A stretch of 64,000 nucleotides of DNA from contig NZ_QOAZ01000001.1 of the NCBI RefSeq assembly GCF_003574675.1, forward strand, positions 186,001-250,000. Reading direction: 5' to 3'. This stretch comes from Azohydromonas sediminis (lineage in GTDB: Bacteria > Pseudomonadota > Gammaproteobacteria > Burkholderiales > Burkholderiaceae_C). Numbering within the stretch: position 1 is the first letter of the stretch; each line of letters opens with the position of its first letter. Both the position numbers and the translations under genes were made by a program. A model generated the notes under the pieces. That model had not been told where the DNA came from. It searched no databases and saw nothing but the letters and a program-made list of their open reading frames with translations. Shown here one piece after another: positions 23,793-32,887 of this stretch.

Positions 23793-24698
23793 TCACCCGG
23801 CGGCGCGCAGCGCCGCGCGCAGCTGTGCGCCGAGCTCGGGCTTGTCGGCGAACGGGTCGGTCGGGTTGCGTCCCTGCACGACGTCCTCGAGGCGCGTCTG
23901 CACGCCCTTGAGCGCGTGCGGGTGGCTGTAGATGTAGAAGCGGCGCTCGCGCAGCGCATCGAACACGGCCTGCGCGACCTGCGCCGCGGTCACCTTGCCG
24001 CTCGTCACCGCCTTCTCGCTCATCGCCTGCGCGATCAGCTGGCTGCGCGTGGGCGGTGGCGGCGGCAGATCCGCCGGGCGGTTGCGCTGGCTGCGGTGGA
24101 TGCCGGTGGGCACGAAGTACGGGCACAGCACCGACGCCGTGACCTGCCCGGTGACGAGCAAAAGGTCCTGGTACAGCGTCTCGCTCAGCGCCACCACCGC
24201 GTGCTTCGTCGCGTTGTACAGGCCCATGTTCGGCGGGCTCAGCAGCCCGGCCATCGACGCGGTGTTGACGACATGGCCCTCGTACGCGGCATCGGCCTTC
24301 GCCGCCTCGAGCATCATCGGCACGAACACGCGCACGCCGTACGCGACGCCCATCAGGTTGACGCCGACGACCCACTCCCAGTCGGCGGCCGTGTGCTCCC
24401 ACACCAGGCCGCCGACGGCGACGCCGGCGTTGTTGAAGACGAAGTGCGGTGCACCGAACCGCTCGCGCACCGCGGCGCCGAGCGCGTCGACGTCGGCCGC
24501 CTTCGCAACGTCGACGCGCATCGGTAGCACCTGCGCGCCGAGGTCGCGGATCTCGTGCGCCGCGAGCTCGAGCGCGTCGGGCTGCACGTCGGCCATCACG
24601 ACGTGCATGCCCTCGCGCGCGGCGAGGCGTGCCACCTCGAGGCCGAAGCCCGACGCGGCGCCGGTGATCACCGCGGTGCGGCCGTGGAAGGTCTTCAT
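23793..24698 (-). CDS. Short-chain dehydrogenase/reductase
   Basis: Classical SDR of 301 residues with a Rossmann fold, using NAD(P)H to oxidise or reduce a hydroxy or keto group. The cofactor motif TGAASGFG is at residues 12-19, NNAGVAVGG near 88-96 and the catalytic YNATK near residue 160. The C-terminal extension past residue 250 is typical of the SDR_c group found with acyl-CoA genes. It lies 22 bases after the AidB-like dehydrogenase gene and overlaps the ASCH gene start, so it is probably co-transcribed with beta-oxidation genes. The substrate is not identified. Confidence 0.87.
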   Translation of the reverse strand: MKTFHGRTAVITGAASGFGLEVARLAAREGMHVVMADVQPDALELAAHEIRDLGAQVLPMRVDVAKAADVDALGAAVRERFGAPHFVFNNAGVAVGGLVWEHTAADWEWVVGVNLMGVAYGVRVFVPMMLEAAKADAAYEGHVVNTASMAGLLSPPNMGLYNATKHAVVALSETLYQDLLLVTGQVTASVLCPYFVPTGIHRSQRNRPADLPPPPPTRSQLIAQAMSEKAVTSGKVTAAQVAQAVFDALRERRFYIYSHPHALKGVQTRLEDVVQGRNPTDPFADKPELGAQLRAALRAAG

Positions 24699-24720
24699 CG
24701 TCGGGTCTCCTCGTCGGTGG

Positions 24721-26376
24721 TCAGCGGCCCCGCGCCCGCTCGATCAGCGCGTCGAACGGCAGGTCCGCCGGGAGCGTGCCGAACACGTCGCTGCCCTGCG
24801 CGAGGCGCGCGCGGCAGAACGCCTCGGCCACCGCACGCGGCGCGTGGCGCGCGAGCAGCGACGCCTGCATCAAGAGGGCGACGTCGCGCGCCAGCGCGCG
24901 CGCCGCGATCTCGTCGGTGACGCCGTCGATGCGCGCCGGCAGCGCCGCGGCGAGCCGGTCGAAGCCCGGGTGGATGCCGCGCGCGGCCGCGAGTTCGCGC
25001 TCGAGCGCCGGCGCCGCGTCGGCGCTGCGCAGCGCGCGCAGCAGGTCGAGCGCCATGATGTTGGCCGCGCCCTCCCAGATCGAGTTCAGCGGCATCTCGC
25101 GGTAGATGCGCGCCATCACGCCTTCGCCGTGCTCCTCGACGTAGCCGTTGCCGCCGAGGCACTCCATCGCCTCCTGGCCGAAGGCGCTGCCGCGCTTGCA
25201 AATCCAGAACTTGGCGATCGGCGTCAGCACGCGGCGCAGCACGGCCTCGTGCTCGCGTTCGGGGTGGCCGGGGTGCTCGGTGCGGTCGATCGTCACCGCG
25301 ACGCGCAGCGCGAGCGCGGTGGCAGCCTCGCTCTCGAGCGCGAGGTCGGCGAGCACGTTCTTCATCAGCGGCTGCTCGACGAGCCGCCTGCCGAACGCGC
25401 TGCGGTGCGCCGTGTGGTGCAGCGCGAGCGTCAGCCCCGCGCGCATCAGGCCCGCGGTGCCGAGCGCACAGTCGAGGCGCGTGAGCGCACCCATCGCGAG
25501 GATCTGCGGCACGCCGCGCCCCTCGTCGCCCACGCGCCAGCCGATCGCGTCGTGGAACTCGACCTCGCTGCTCGCGTTCGCGTGGTTGCCGAGCTTGTCC
25601 TTCAGCCGCTGCACGCGCAGCGCGTTGACGCTGCCGTCGGGCAGGATGCGCGGCACGAAGAAGCAGCTGAGTCCCCCGCTCGCCTGCGCGAGCACGAGGT
25701 GCGCGTCGCACATCGGCGCCGAGAAGAACCACTTGTGGCCGGTGATGCGGTAGCGCTCGCCCCAGGCGTCGGCGCCGTCGCGCTCGGCACGCGTCGTGTT
25801 CGAGCGCACGTCGGAGCCGCCCTGTTTCTCCGTCATGCCCATGCCGAGCGTGACCGCGCTCTTGCGGTCGAACGGCACGAAGCGCGGGTCGTAGTCCGAC
25901 GCGACGATCTTCGGCATCCACGCCTGGGTGATGCCGGCGTTGGCGCGCAGCGCGGGCGTCACGGCGTAGCTCATCGACACGGGGCACAGCACCGACGGCT
26001 CGAGCTCGGTGAACAGCATGAACGCCGCGGCGCGCTCGACGTGCGCACCCGGCCCCTTCGCCCACGGCGCGCCGTGCAGGCCGTGGCGCAGCGCGCTGGC
26101 CATCAGCGCGTGGTAGCTCGGGTGGAACTCGACCTGGTCGATGCGGTGGCCGAAGCGGTCGTGCGTTTTCAGCCGCGGCGGGTGGACGTTGGCCAGCCGC
26201 GCGTGCTCGAGCATGTCGGCACGGCCGAACTCGACGCCCATCGCCGCGAGCCGCGCCGTCTCGTGCTCCGGCAGGTGGTGCGCCAGCGCGTCGCGCAGCG
26301 GGCGGTTCCACGCCCACAGGTCGTGGTCGGCCAGCGGCGGCGGCTGGTTCGTGACGTCGTGCGTGACGAAGCTCAT
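24721..26376 (-). CDS. Acyl-CoA dehydrogenase, AidB/isovaleryl-like branch
   Basis: FAD flavoprotein of the acyl-CoA dehydrogenase superfamily, 551 residues, close to the length of E. coli AidB (541). GMTEKQGGSDVRSNTT (near residue 190), YRITGHKWFFSAPMCD and AMECLGGNGYVEEHG are classical AidB-branch motifs. MPLNSIWEGAANIMALDLLRAL follows, with the glutamate at the family's catalytic-base region. AidB binds DNA and protects against alkylation in E. coli, but in acyl-CoA clusters the relatives may be true dehydrogenases; the context here favours the metabolic reading. The ATG overlaps the acetyltransferase stop (ATGA). Confidence 0.87.
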   Translation of the reverse strand: MSFVTHDVTNQPPPLADHDLWAWNRPLRDALAHHLPEHETARLAAMGVEFGRADMLEHARLANVHPPRLKTHDRFGHRIDQVEFHPSYHALMASALRHGLHGAPWAKGPGAHVERAAAFMLFTELEPSVLCPVSMSYAVTPALRANAGITQAWMPKIVASDYDPRFVPFDRKSAVTLGMGMTEKQGGSDVRSNTTRAERDGADAWGERYRITGHKWFFSAPMCDAHLVLAQASGGLSCFFVPRILPDGSVNALRVQRLKDKLGNHANASSEVEFHDAIGWRVGDEGRGVPQILAMGALTRLDCALGTAGLMRAGLTLALHHTAHRSAFGRRLVEQPLMKNVLADLALESEAATALALRVAVTIDRTEHPGHPEREHEAVLRRVLTPIAKFWICKRGSAFGQEAMECLGGNGYVEEHGEGVMARIYREMPLNSIWEGAANIMALDLLRALRSADAAPALERELAAARGIHPGFDRLAAALPARIDGVTDEIAARALARDVALLMQASLLARHAPRAVAEAFCRARLAQGSDVFGTLPADLPFDALIERARGR

Positions 26377-26822
26377 GGACCTTCCTTTCGCAGCATCTCG
26401 ACGTGGGGAATGTCGTCTTCGAGGTACGTGTCGCTCACGGTCTCGAAACCGAAGCTGGCGTAGAAGCGCTGCAGGTGCGCCTGCGCGCTGATGCGGATCG
26501 CGCGCCCGGGCCACAAGCGCCCGCAGCCGGCCACGCCTTCGGCGACCAGCGCGCGCCCGAGCCCGGTGCCGCGCACCTCGGGCGCGACCGCGACGCGACC
26601 GATCGAGGGCTCGGCGTACTTCGCGCCCGGGTCGACGACGCGCAGCACGGCCTGCAGCGTGCCGCTCGCGTCGCGGCCGAGCAGGTGCCAGGCGACGCGG
26701 TCGAGCCCGTCGGGATCGAGGTACGGGCCCTGCTCGAGAATGAAAACGCAGCAGCGCAGCTGCAGCGCGTCGTACAGACCATCGACCCCGAGGTCGGCGA
26801 AGCGCGACCACGACCAGCGCAT
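26373..26822 (-). CDS. GNAT N-acetyltransferase, ElaA-like
   Basis: Acetyl-CoA-dependent acetyltransferase of 149 residues in the ElaA branch. LYDALQLRCCVFILEQGPYLDPDG near the N-terminus, IGRVAVAPEVRGTGLGRAL (acetyl-CoA loop, about residues 75-93) and AQAHLQRFYASFGFETVSD, with the final EDDIPHVEM, follow E. coli ElaA closely. The acceptor of ElaA proteins is unknown. It overlaps the downstream AidB-like gene by 4 bases and ends 7 bases from the CurA-like gene upstream in the transcript, so it is an operon member. Confidence 0.88.
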   Translation of the reverse strand: MRWSWSRFADLGVDGLYDALQLRCCVFILEQGPYLDPDGLDRVAWHLLGRDASGTLQAVLRVVDPGAKYAEPSIGRVAVAPEVRGTGLGRALVAEGVAGCGRLWPGRAIRISAQAHLQRFYASFGFETVSDTYLEDDIPHVEMLRKEGP

Positions 26823-26829
26823 CGCCGCC

Positions 26830-27858
26830 CTAGACGAGCCTGACGAGCTGCTTGCCGAAGTTGCGCCCCTTCAGCAGCCCGAGAAAGGCCTCGGGCGCGC
26901 TCTCGAGGCCGTGCGCGATCGTCTCGCGGTACTTCAGCCGGCCGCTGGCCACCATCGCGCCGAGCTCCTTGAGCGCCGCAGGCCACAGGTCCATCCGCTC
27001 GCTGACGATGAAGCCCTGGACTTTCAGCCGCGAGATCAGGATCAGCTGCGGGTTCGCCATCGGGATCGGCTGGCCGTCGTAGCCGGCGATCATGCCGCAC
27101 ATCGCGATGCGGCCGAACGCGTTCATGCGCAGCATCACGGCGTCGAGGATCGTGCCGCCGACGTTCTCGAAGTAACCGTCGATGCCGTTCGGGCACGCCT
27201 GCTTCAGCGCGGCCGCGAGCGACTTGAGGTCGCGTTGCGCCTTGTAGTCGATGCAGGCGTCGAAGCCGAGCTCTTCGGTGACGTAGGCGCACTTCTCGGG
27301 CCCGCCGGCGATGCCGACCGCACGGCAGCCGCGCGCCTTCGCGAGCTGGCCGACGACGCCGCCGACCGCGCCGCTGGCGGCGCTGACGACGACCGTCTCG
27401 CCGGCCTTCGGCTCGATGATCGTGTTCAGCCCCACCCACGCCGTGACGCCGGGCATGCCCACCGCGCCGAGGTAGGCCGACAGCGGCACGTGCGTCGTGT
27501 CGACCTTGCGCAGCACGCCGCGCTGGCGTGCGTCGACGAGCTGGTACTGCTGCCAGCCGCCCATGCCGACGACCTGGTCGCCGACCGCGAAGTCCGGGTG
27601 GCGCGACGCGATCACCTCGCCCGCGGTGCCGCCGATCATCACCTCGCCGAGCGGCTGCGGCTGCGCGTAGCTCTTGCCCTCGTTCATGCGCCCGCGCATG
27701 TACGGGTCGAGGCTCAGGTAGTGGATCTTCACGAGCACCTGCCCGTCGGCGAGCGCGTCGGGGTCGACGGTCGAGGTCTGCAGGCGGAAGTTGTCGAGCG
27801 TCGCTTCGCCGCTGGGGCGCGAGGCGAGCACGATCTGATGGTTGACGAGGGCGGTCAT
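26830..27858 (-). CDS. NADP-dependent MDR oxidoreductase (CurA/PTGR-like)
   Basis: Zinc-free medium-chain reductase that saturates the alkenal or enone double bond. 342 residues, near E. coli CurA (345). It has YLSLDPYMRGRM near residue 48, GGTAGEVIASRHPDFAVGDQV, the nucleotide loop VSAASGAVGGVVGQLAKARG near residue 155, and the FENVGGTILDAVML motif typical of the leukotriene-B4/prostaglandin reductase branch. The ATG overlaps the thioesterase stop (ATGA). In this block it could reduce unsaturated acyl or aldehyde intermediates; the physiological substrate is uncertain. Confidence 0.88.
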   Translation of the reverse strand: MTALVNHQIVLASRPSGEATLDNFRLQTSTVDPDALADGQVLVKIHYLSLDPYMRGRMNEGKSYAQPQPLGEVMIGGTAGEVIASRHPDFAVGDQVVGMGGWQQYQLVDARQRGVLRKVDTTHVPLSAYLGAVGMPGVTAWVGLNTIIEPKAGETVVVSAASGAVGGVVGQLAKARGCRAVGIAGGPEKCAYVTEELGFDACIDYKAQRDLKSLAAALKQACPNGIDGYFENVGGTILDAVMLRMNAFGRIAMCGMIAGYDGQPIPMANPQLILISRLKVQGFIVSERMDLWPAALKELGAMVASGRLKYRETIAHGLESAPEAFLGLLKGRNFGKQLVRLV

Positions 27859-28307
27859 GCGGACTCCGGGCGCGGCGCGGAGCGCCGCAGTTCGTTGAGC
27901 TTGCGCCCGCGCGTGGGCAGCGCGCGCAGGTACTTGAAGGTCGCGGTCGCGTGCGCGCAGCGGTGGCCGTGGTCGTCGACGACCCAGCCCTCGCAGAACG
28001 CCAGCGTCGCGGTGCGGTGCAGCAGGCGGCCATGGCCGGCGAGCACGCCCTCGGCCGGCTGCATGAACGTCGTCTTCATCTCGACGGTGGCCACGCCGGG
28101 CGCGTCGTCGGGGTGGCGGTGCACGCTGCGCGCCGCGTGCGCCATCGCGACGTCGAGCAGCGTCATCAGCACGCCGCCGTGTGCGACGCCCCACGAGTTG
28201 GTCAGGGCCTCGCGCAGCGCGAGCGCCACCTCGGCCTCGCCGCCGCCGAAGCGCCGCAGCTCGAGGCCCAGGTGCTCGACGAACGGGATGTGCGCGGCGA
28301 ACTGCAA
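27855..28307 (-). CDS. PaaI-family hotdog thioesterase
   Basis: A 150-residue hotdog-fold acyl-CoA thioesterase of the PaaI/YigI type, hydrolysing acyl- or aryl-CoA to release CoA. The diagnostic segment is NSWGVAHGGVLMTLLDVAMAHAA (about residues 37-59), followed by ATVEMKTTFMQPAEG. It abuts the SDR gene stop and overlaps the CurA-like gene by 4 bases. It is the first of two PaaI-like genes in the block, probably used to rescue CoA from dead-end thioesters. Confidence 0.86.
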   Translation of the reverse strand: MQFAAHIPFVEHLGLELRRFGGGEAEVALALREALTNSWGVAHGGVLMTLLDVAMAHAARSVHRHPDDAPGVATVEMKTTFMQPAEGVLAGHGRLLHRTATLAFCEGWVVDDHGHRCAHATATFKYLRALPTRGRKLNELRRSAPRPESA

Positions 28308-29099
28308 TCAGCCTCCGCGGTGCACGGCCGACACGCCGCCGTCGACGGCGAGGATCTGCCCGGTGATGTGCTTGCCGGCGGCGCTGGCGAACAGCAGCGC
28401 GGCGCCCTTGAGGTCGTCGTCGTCGCCGATGCGCCGCAGCGGCGCCGACGCGGCGAGGTTGTCGACACCGAACTGCTCGAGCACGCCCTTGGTCATCTTG
28501 CTCGGGAAGAAGCCCGGCGCCAGCGCGTTGACGGTGATGCCGTAAGGCCCCCACTCGCCGGCTAGCGTGCGCGTGAAGTTGACGACCGCGCCCTTGCTCG
28601 TGCCGTAGGCGATGAACTTCATCTCGGCGCTGCCACCGAGCCCCGCGATCGACGCGACGTTGATGATGCGCCCGTAGCGGCGCGGGATCATGCTCGCCTT
28701 GCCCACCGCCTGCGAGAACAGGAACACGCTGCGCACATTGAGGTTCATCACCTTGTCCCACGCCTCGAGCGGGTGGTCCTCGGCCGGGGCGCCCCAGGTG
28801 GCACCGGCGTTGTTGACGAGGATGTCGACGTGTCCGAGGCGCTGCAGCGTCTCGTCGACGACGCGGCGGATCTCGTCGGGCCGGCTCGCGTCGGCGGCGA
28901 CCCAGCGCGCGTCGATGCCCTTCGTGCTCAGCTCGGCGGCGGCCTCCTCGAGGTCGGCCGCCTTGCGCGAGGTCAGCATCACCTTGGCGCCGGCCTCGCC
29001 GAGCGCCTCGGCGATCTGCAGCCCGAGGCCGCGCGAGCCGCCGGTGACGAGCGCGGTGCGGCCGCTCAGGTCGAACAGTTGAAAGACGTGGGTGCTCAT
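28308..29099 (-). CDS. SDR family oxidoreductase (beta-ketoacyl reductase-like)
   Basis: 263-residue classical SDR. Cofactor loop TGGSRGLGLQIAEALG near residues 19-34, NNAGATWG near 99, catalytic YGTSKGA near 167-173, and the C-terminal ITGQILAVDGGVSAVHRGG typical of FabG-like and gluconate-5-dehydrogenase-like enzymes. AGGAGA 7 bases before the ATG is a good ribosome-binding site. Its stop directly precedes the thioesterase ATG. It probably oxidises a hydroxyacyl-CoA or hydroxy acid belonging to the block; a precise substrate is not deducible. Confidence 0.88.
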   Translation of the reverse strand: MSTHVFQLFDLSGRTALVTGGSRGLGLQIAEALGEAGAKVMLTSRKAADLEEAAAELSTKGIDARWVAADASRPDEIRRVVDETLQRLGHVDILVNNAGATWGAPAEDHPLEAWDKVMNLNVRSVFLFSQAVGKASMIPRRYGRIINVASIAGLGGSAEMKFIAYGTSKGAVVNFTRTLAGEWGPYGITVNALAPGFFPSKMTKGVLEQFGVDNLAASAPLRRIGDDDDLKGAALLFASAAGKHITGQILAVDGGVSAVHRGG

Positions 29100-29131
29100 C
29101 GGCGGGTCTCCTGGGTGATCGGGGGCCGGGG

Positions 29132-29326
29132 TCAGCGAGGCGGGTCCTGCATGCGCGAGCGCACGACGATCAGCACGACGCCGGCGGCGGCGGCCATGCC
29201 ACCGCCGACGACGAGGCCCCAGCCGAGCGCGTCGTGCTGCCGCTGCACGAACCCGCCGAGCGAAGCGACGAGCAGGCCGGCATAGATCAGCACCCAGGCC
29301 AGCGTCTCGACGGTCGTCGTCTTCAT
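29132..29326 (-). CDS. Small two-span membrane protein
   Basis: A 64-residue protein with two hydrophobic helices (about residues 8-25 and 35-55) separated by a short QRQHDALG loop, ending in charged residues. No family recognised. It sits 8 bases after the acyl-CoA dehydrogenase stop and 32 bases before the SDR start on the same strand, which supports a real gene in the transcript. Confidence 0.6.
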   Translation of the reverse strand: MKTTTVETLAWVLIYAGLLVASLGGFVQRQHDALGWGLVVGGGMAAAAGVVLIVVRSRMQDPPR

Positions 29327-29334
29327 CGCGCGGG

Positions 29335-31152
29335 TCAGAACCAGTCGGGGTCCATCGTGCGGCACACCGCCTCGCGCGAGGCGACGACGGCGAGCCAGGC
29401 ATCGATCTTCGGCAGCTCGTAGGCGTAGAAGTAGCGCATCGCCGCGAGCTTGCCGTGCTTCATCGCACCGTCGCCCAGGCGCTGCGCCGCGAGCGCGACG
29501 TCGAGCCAGATCCACGCCAGCACGACGTGGCCGAAGGCCTGCAGGTACGGCGTCGCGTTCGCGAGCGCCTCTTCGGGCACGCCGGTGGCCCACGCGGCCT
29601 TCGTCGCGGCGCCGACCTTGTGCAGCGCGGCGGCGAGCGCGTTCGCGTGCGCCGCGAGCCCCTCGACGTGGCCGGCGCGCTCGATCGTCGCATTCACGCG
29701 CGTGGCCAGCAGCCTCAACCCGGCGCCGCCGTCCATCACGACCTTGCGCCCGAGCAGGTCGAGCGCCTGGATGCCGTGCGTGCCCTCGTGGATCATGTTC
29801 AGGCGGTTGTCGCGCCAGTACTGCTCGACTGGGAAGTCGCGCGTGTAGCCGTAGCCGCCGAGCACCTGGATCGCGAGGCTGTTCGCCTCCAGGCACCACT
29901 CGCTCGGCCAGCTCTTGGCCACCGGCGTCAGCACCTCGAGCAGCCGCTTCGCGTCGGCGGCGGCGGCGGGCTCGCCGGTGTGCTGCTCGTCGACGAGCCG
30001 CGCGCAGTACAGCTCGAGCGCGAGCGCGCCTTCGGCGTAGGCCTTCTGTGCGAGCAGCATGCGCTTGACGTCGGCGTGCTCGACGATCGGCACCTGCGGC
30101 TGTGTCGGGTCCTTGCCGCGGCCGGTGACCGGCCGGCCCTGCGGCCGCTGCTTCGCGTACGCGAGCGACGCCTCGAACCCGGCCATGCCGAGCATCGCCG
30201 CGGCCATGCCGATCGCGATGCGCGCCTCGTTCATCATGTGGAACATGCAGCGCAGGCCGTCGCCGGGCGCGCCGACGCGCCAGCCGATGGCCCCTGCGCG
30301 GCCGCCCGGCGTGTAGCGGCCCTCGCCGAAGTTCAGCAGCGTGTTCGTCGTGCCGCGCCAGCCGCACTTGTGGTTCAGCCCGGCGAGCGCGACGTCGTTG
30401 CGCTCGCCGCTCAGGCGCCCGTCGGCGTCGACGAGCCACTTCGGCACGATGAAGAGCGATATGCCCTTCACGCCGGGCACGAGCCGCCCGTCGGGGCCGG
30501 GGATCTTCGCGAGCACGAGGTGCACGATGTTCTCGGTCAGCTCGTGCTCGCCGGCCGAGATCCACATCTTGTGGCCCGTGAGGCGGTAGCGCGGCCCGAG
30601 CGGGTCGGCGTCAAAGCCCTCGCCGTCGGGCACCGCGCGCGTCGCGACGTCGGACAGGCTCGAACCCGCCTGCGGCTCGCTCAGGCACATCGTGCCCGAC
30701 CAGCGCCCGGCGAACTCGGCGTGCGCGAACACGCGCTGCTGCGCCGGCGTGCCGTGCGCCATCAGCAGGTTCGCATTGGCCACCGTCAGCATCGCGGCGC
30801 TGATGCTGACGCTGGCCTTCGCGAAGAAGCCGTTGGCCGCCGCCTCGACCGTGTACGGCAGCTGCATGCCGCCGAGCGCGTAGTCCTGCGCCGCGGCGAG
30901 CATGCCACTGTCGGCATACGCCTTCCACGCGTCGTGCGTGGCCTGCGGCAGGACGATCTTCTCGCCGTCGAAACGCGGCTCCTCGGTGTCGACGAGGCGG
31001 TTGAACGGCGCGTATTTCTCGCGCGCGATGCGCTCGCAGGTGTCGAGCACCTGCGCGAAGGTCTCGCGCGAGTGGTCGGCGAAGCGCGCGCGCGCGGTCA
31101 GCGACTCGACGGCCAGCCAGTCGTGCAGCAGGAAGTCGACGGTCGCACGCAC
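29335..31152 (-). CDS. Acyl-CoA dehydrogenase, long DmdC-like form
   Basis: Introduces the alpha-beta double bond into an acyl-CoA, passing electrons to ETF. It is 605 residues, in the ~600-residue branch with an extra C-terminal domain (as in DmdC, 3-methylmercaptopropionyl-CoA dehydrogenase). MCLSEPQAGSSLSDVATRA, YRLTGHKMWISAGEHELTEN and VLGGYGYTRDFPVEQYWRDN are clear, and the catalytic-base region is MIHEGTHGIQALDLLGRK. The GTG start at 31152 lies 5 bases after the thioesterase stop; no ATG fits upstream. Family resemblance to DmdC does not prove DMSP metabolism; fatty acyl-CoA is at least as likely given FadB and thiolase nearby. Confidence 0.87.
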   Translation of the reverse strand: MRATVDFLLHDWLAVESLTARARFADHSRETFAQVLDTCERIAREKYAPFNRLVDTEEPRFDGEKIVLPQATHDAWKAYADSGMLAAAQDYALGGMQLPYTVEAAANGFFAKASVSISAAMLTVANANLLMAHGTPAQQRVFAHAEFAGRWSGTMCLSEPQAGSSLSDVATRAVPDGEGFDADPLGPRYRLTGHKMWISAGEHELTENIVHLVLAKIPGPDGRLVPGVKGISLFIVPKWLVDADGRLSGERNDVALAGLNHKCGWRGTTNTLLNFGEGRYTPGGRAGAIGWRVGAPGDGLRCMFHMMNEARIAIGMAAAMLGMAGFEASLAYAKQRPQGRPVTGRGKDPTQPQVPIVEHADVKRMLLAQKAYAEGALALELYCARLVDEQHTGEPAAAADAKRLLEVLTPVAKSWPSEWCLEANSLAIQVLGGYGYTRDFPVEQYWRDNRLNMIHEGTHGIQALDLLGRKVVMDGGAGLRLLATRVNATIERAGHVEGLAAHANALAAALHKVGAATKAAWATGVPEEALANATPYLQAFGHVVLAWIWLDVALAAQRLGDGAMKHGKLAAMRYFYAYELPKIDAWLAVVASREAVCRTMDPDWF

Positions 31153-31157
31153 CGGCG

Positions 31158-31619
31158 TCAGCCCTTCGCGGTGGCCACGACGTGCGGCGGCGCGTCGCCG
31201 GTGCGCGCGATCGTGCCCTGCGCGACGGCGCACAGCTTCTCGCCGCCGGCGGCGTCGACCATCACGACGTCGCAGCGGCACACCGCCTGCTGCCGGCCGA
31301 CGTGCACCGCGTCGGCGCGCGCGACGAGACGGCGTCCGACGGCAGGGCGCAGGAAGTTGATCTTGAACTCGGAGGTCAGCACCGGCGCGCGCATCGCGGT
31401 GCTGCCGGCGTAGGTCAGCGCGTTGTCGGCGAGGTAGGCCAGCACGCCGCCGTGCACGAAGCCGTGCTGCTGCATGAGCGCCTCGACGATCGTCAGCGAC
31501 AGCACGCAGTGCCCGGGGCGCAGCACGTCGAGCTCGGTGCCGACCAGCCGGCTGAACGGCTGGGCCGCGAGGATGTCGCGCCCGAGGTCGAGCAGCGCCT
31601 GTTCGTGTTCGGCGTCCAT
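31158..31619 (-). CDS. PaaI-family hotdog thioesterase
   Basis: Hotdog thioesterase of 153 residues, with QQHGFVHGGVLAYLADNALTYAG (about residues 52-74) and KINFLRPAVGRRLVARADAV. It probably hydrolyses medium or aromatic acyl-CoAs. An in-frame GTG at 31646 would add nine residues; neither start has a strong ribosome-binding site, so the ATG is preferred. It lies between the thiolase and the long acyl-CoA dehydrogenase in the same direction. Confidence 0.85.
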   Translation of the reverse strand: MDAEHEQALLDLGRDILAAQPFSRLVGTELDVLRPGHCVLSLTIVEALMQQHGFVHGGVLAYLADNALTYAGSTAMRAPVLTSEFKINFLRPAVGRRLVARADAVHVGRQQAVCRCDVVMVDAAGGEKLCAVAQGTIARTGDAPPHVVATAKG

Positions 31620-31673
31620 CGCTGGCAGGTCAGGGCCATCGTCCACGCGGCCGCCAGGCCGCTGCGGCGGCGG

Positions 31674-32849
<1,176 letters not shown>

Positions 32850-32887
32850 GGCAGCGTTCCTTTCTCGTCGGGGGCTCGCGCGGCGGC

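Noticed and set aside
24721-26376. Calling the AidB-like protein a DNA-alkylation-response protein
   Set aside because: Sequence fits the AidB branch, but there is no ada/alkB neighbour and the operon is acyl-CoA metabolism.
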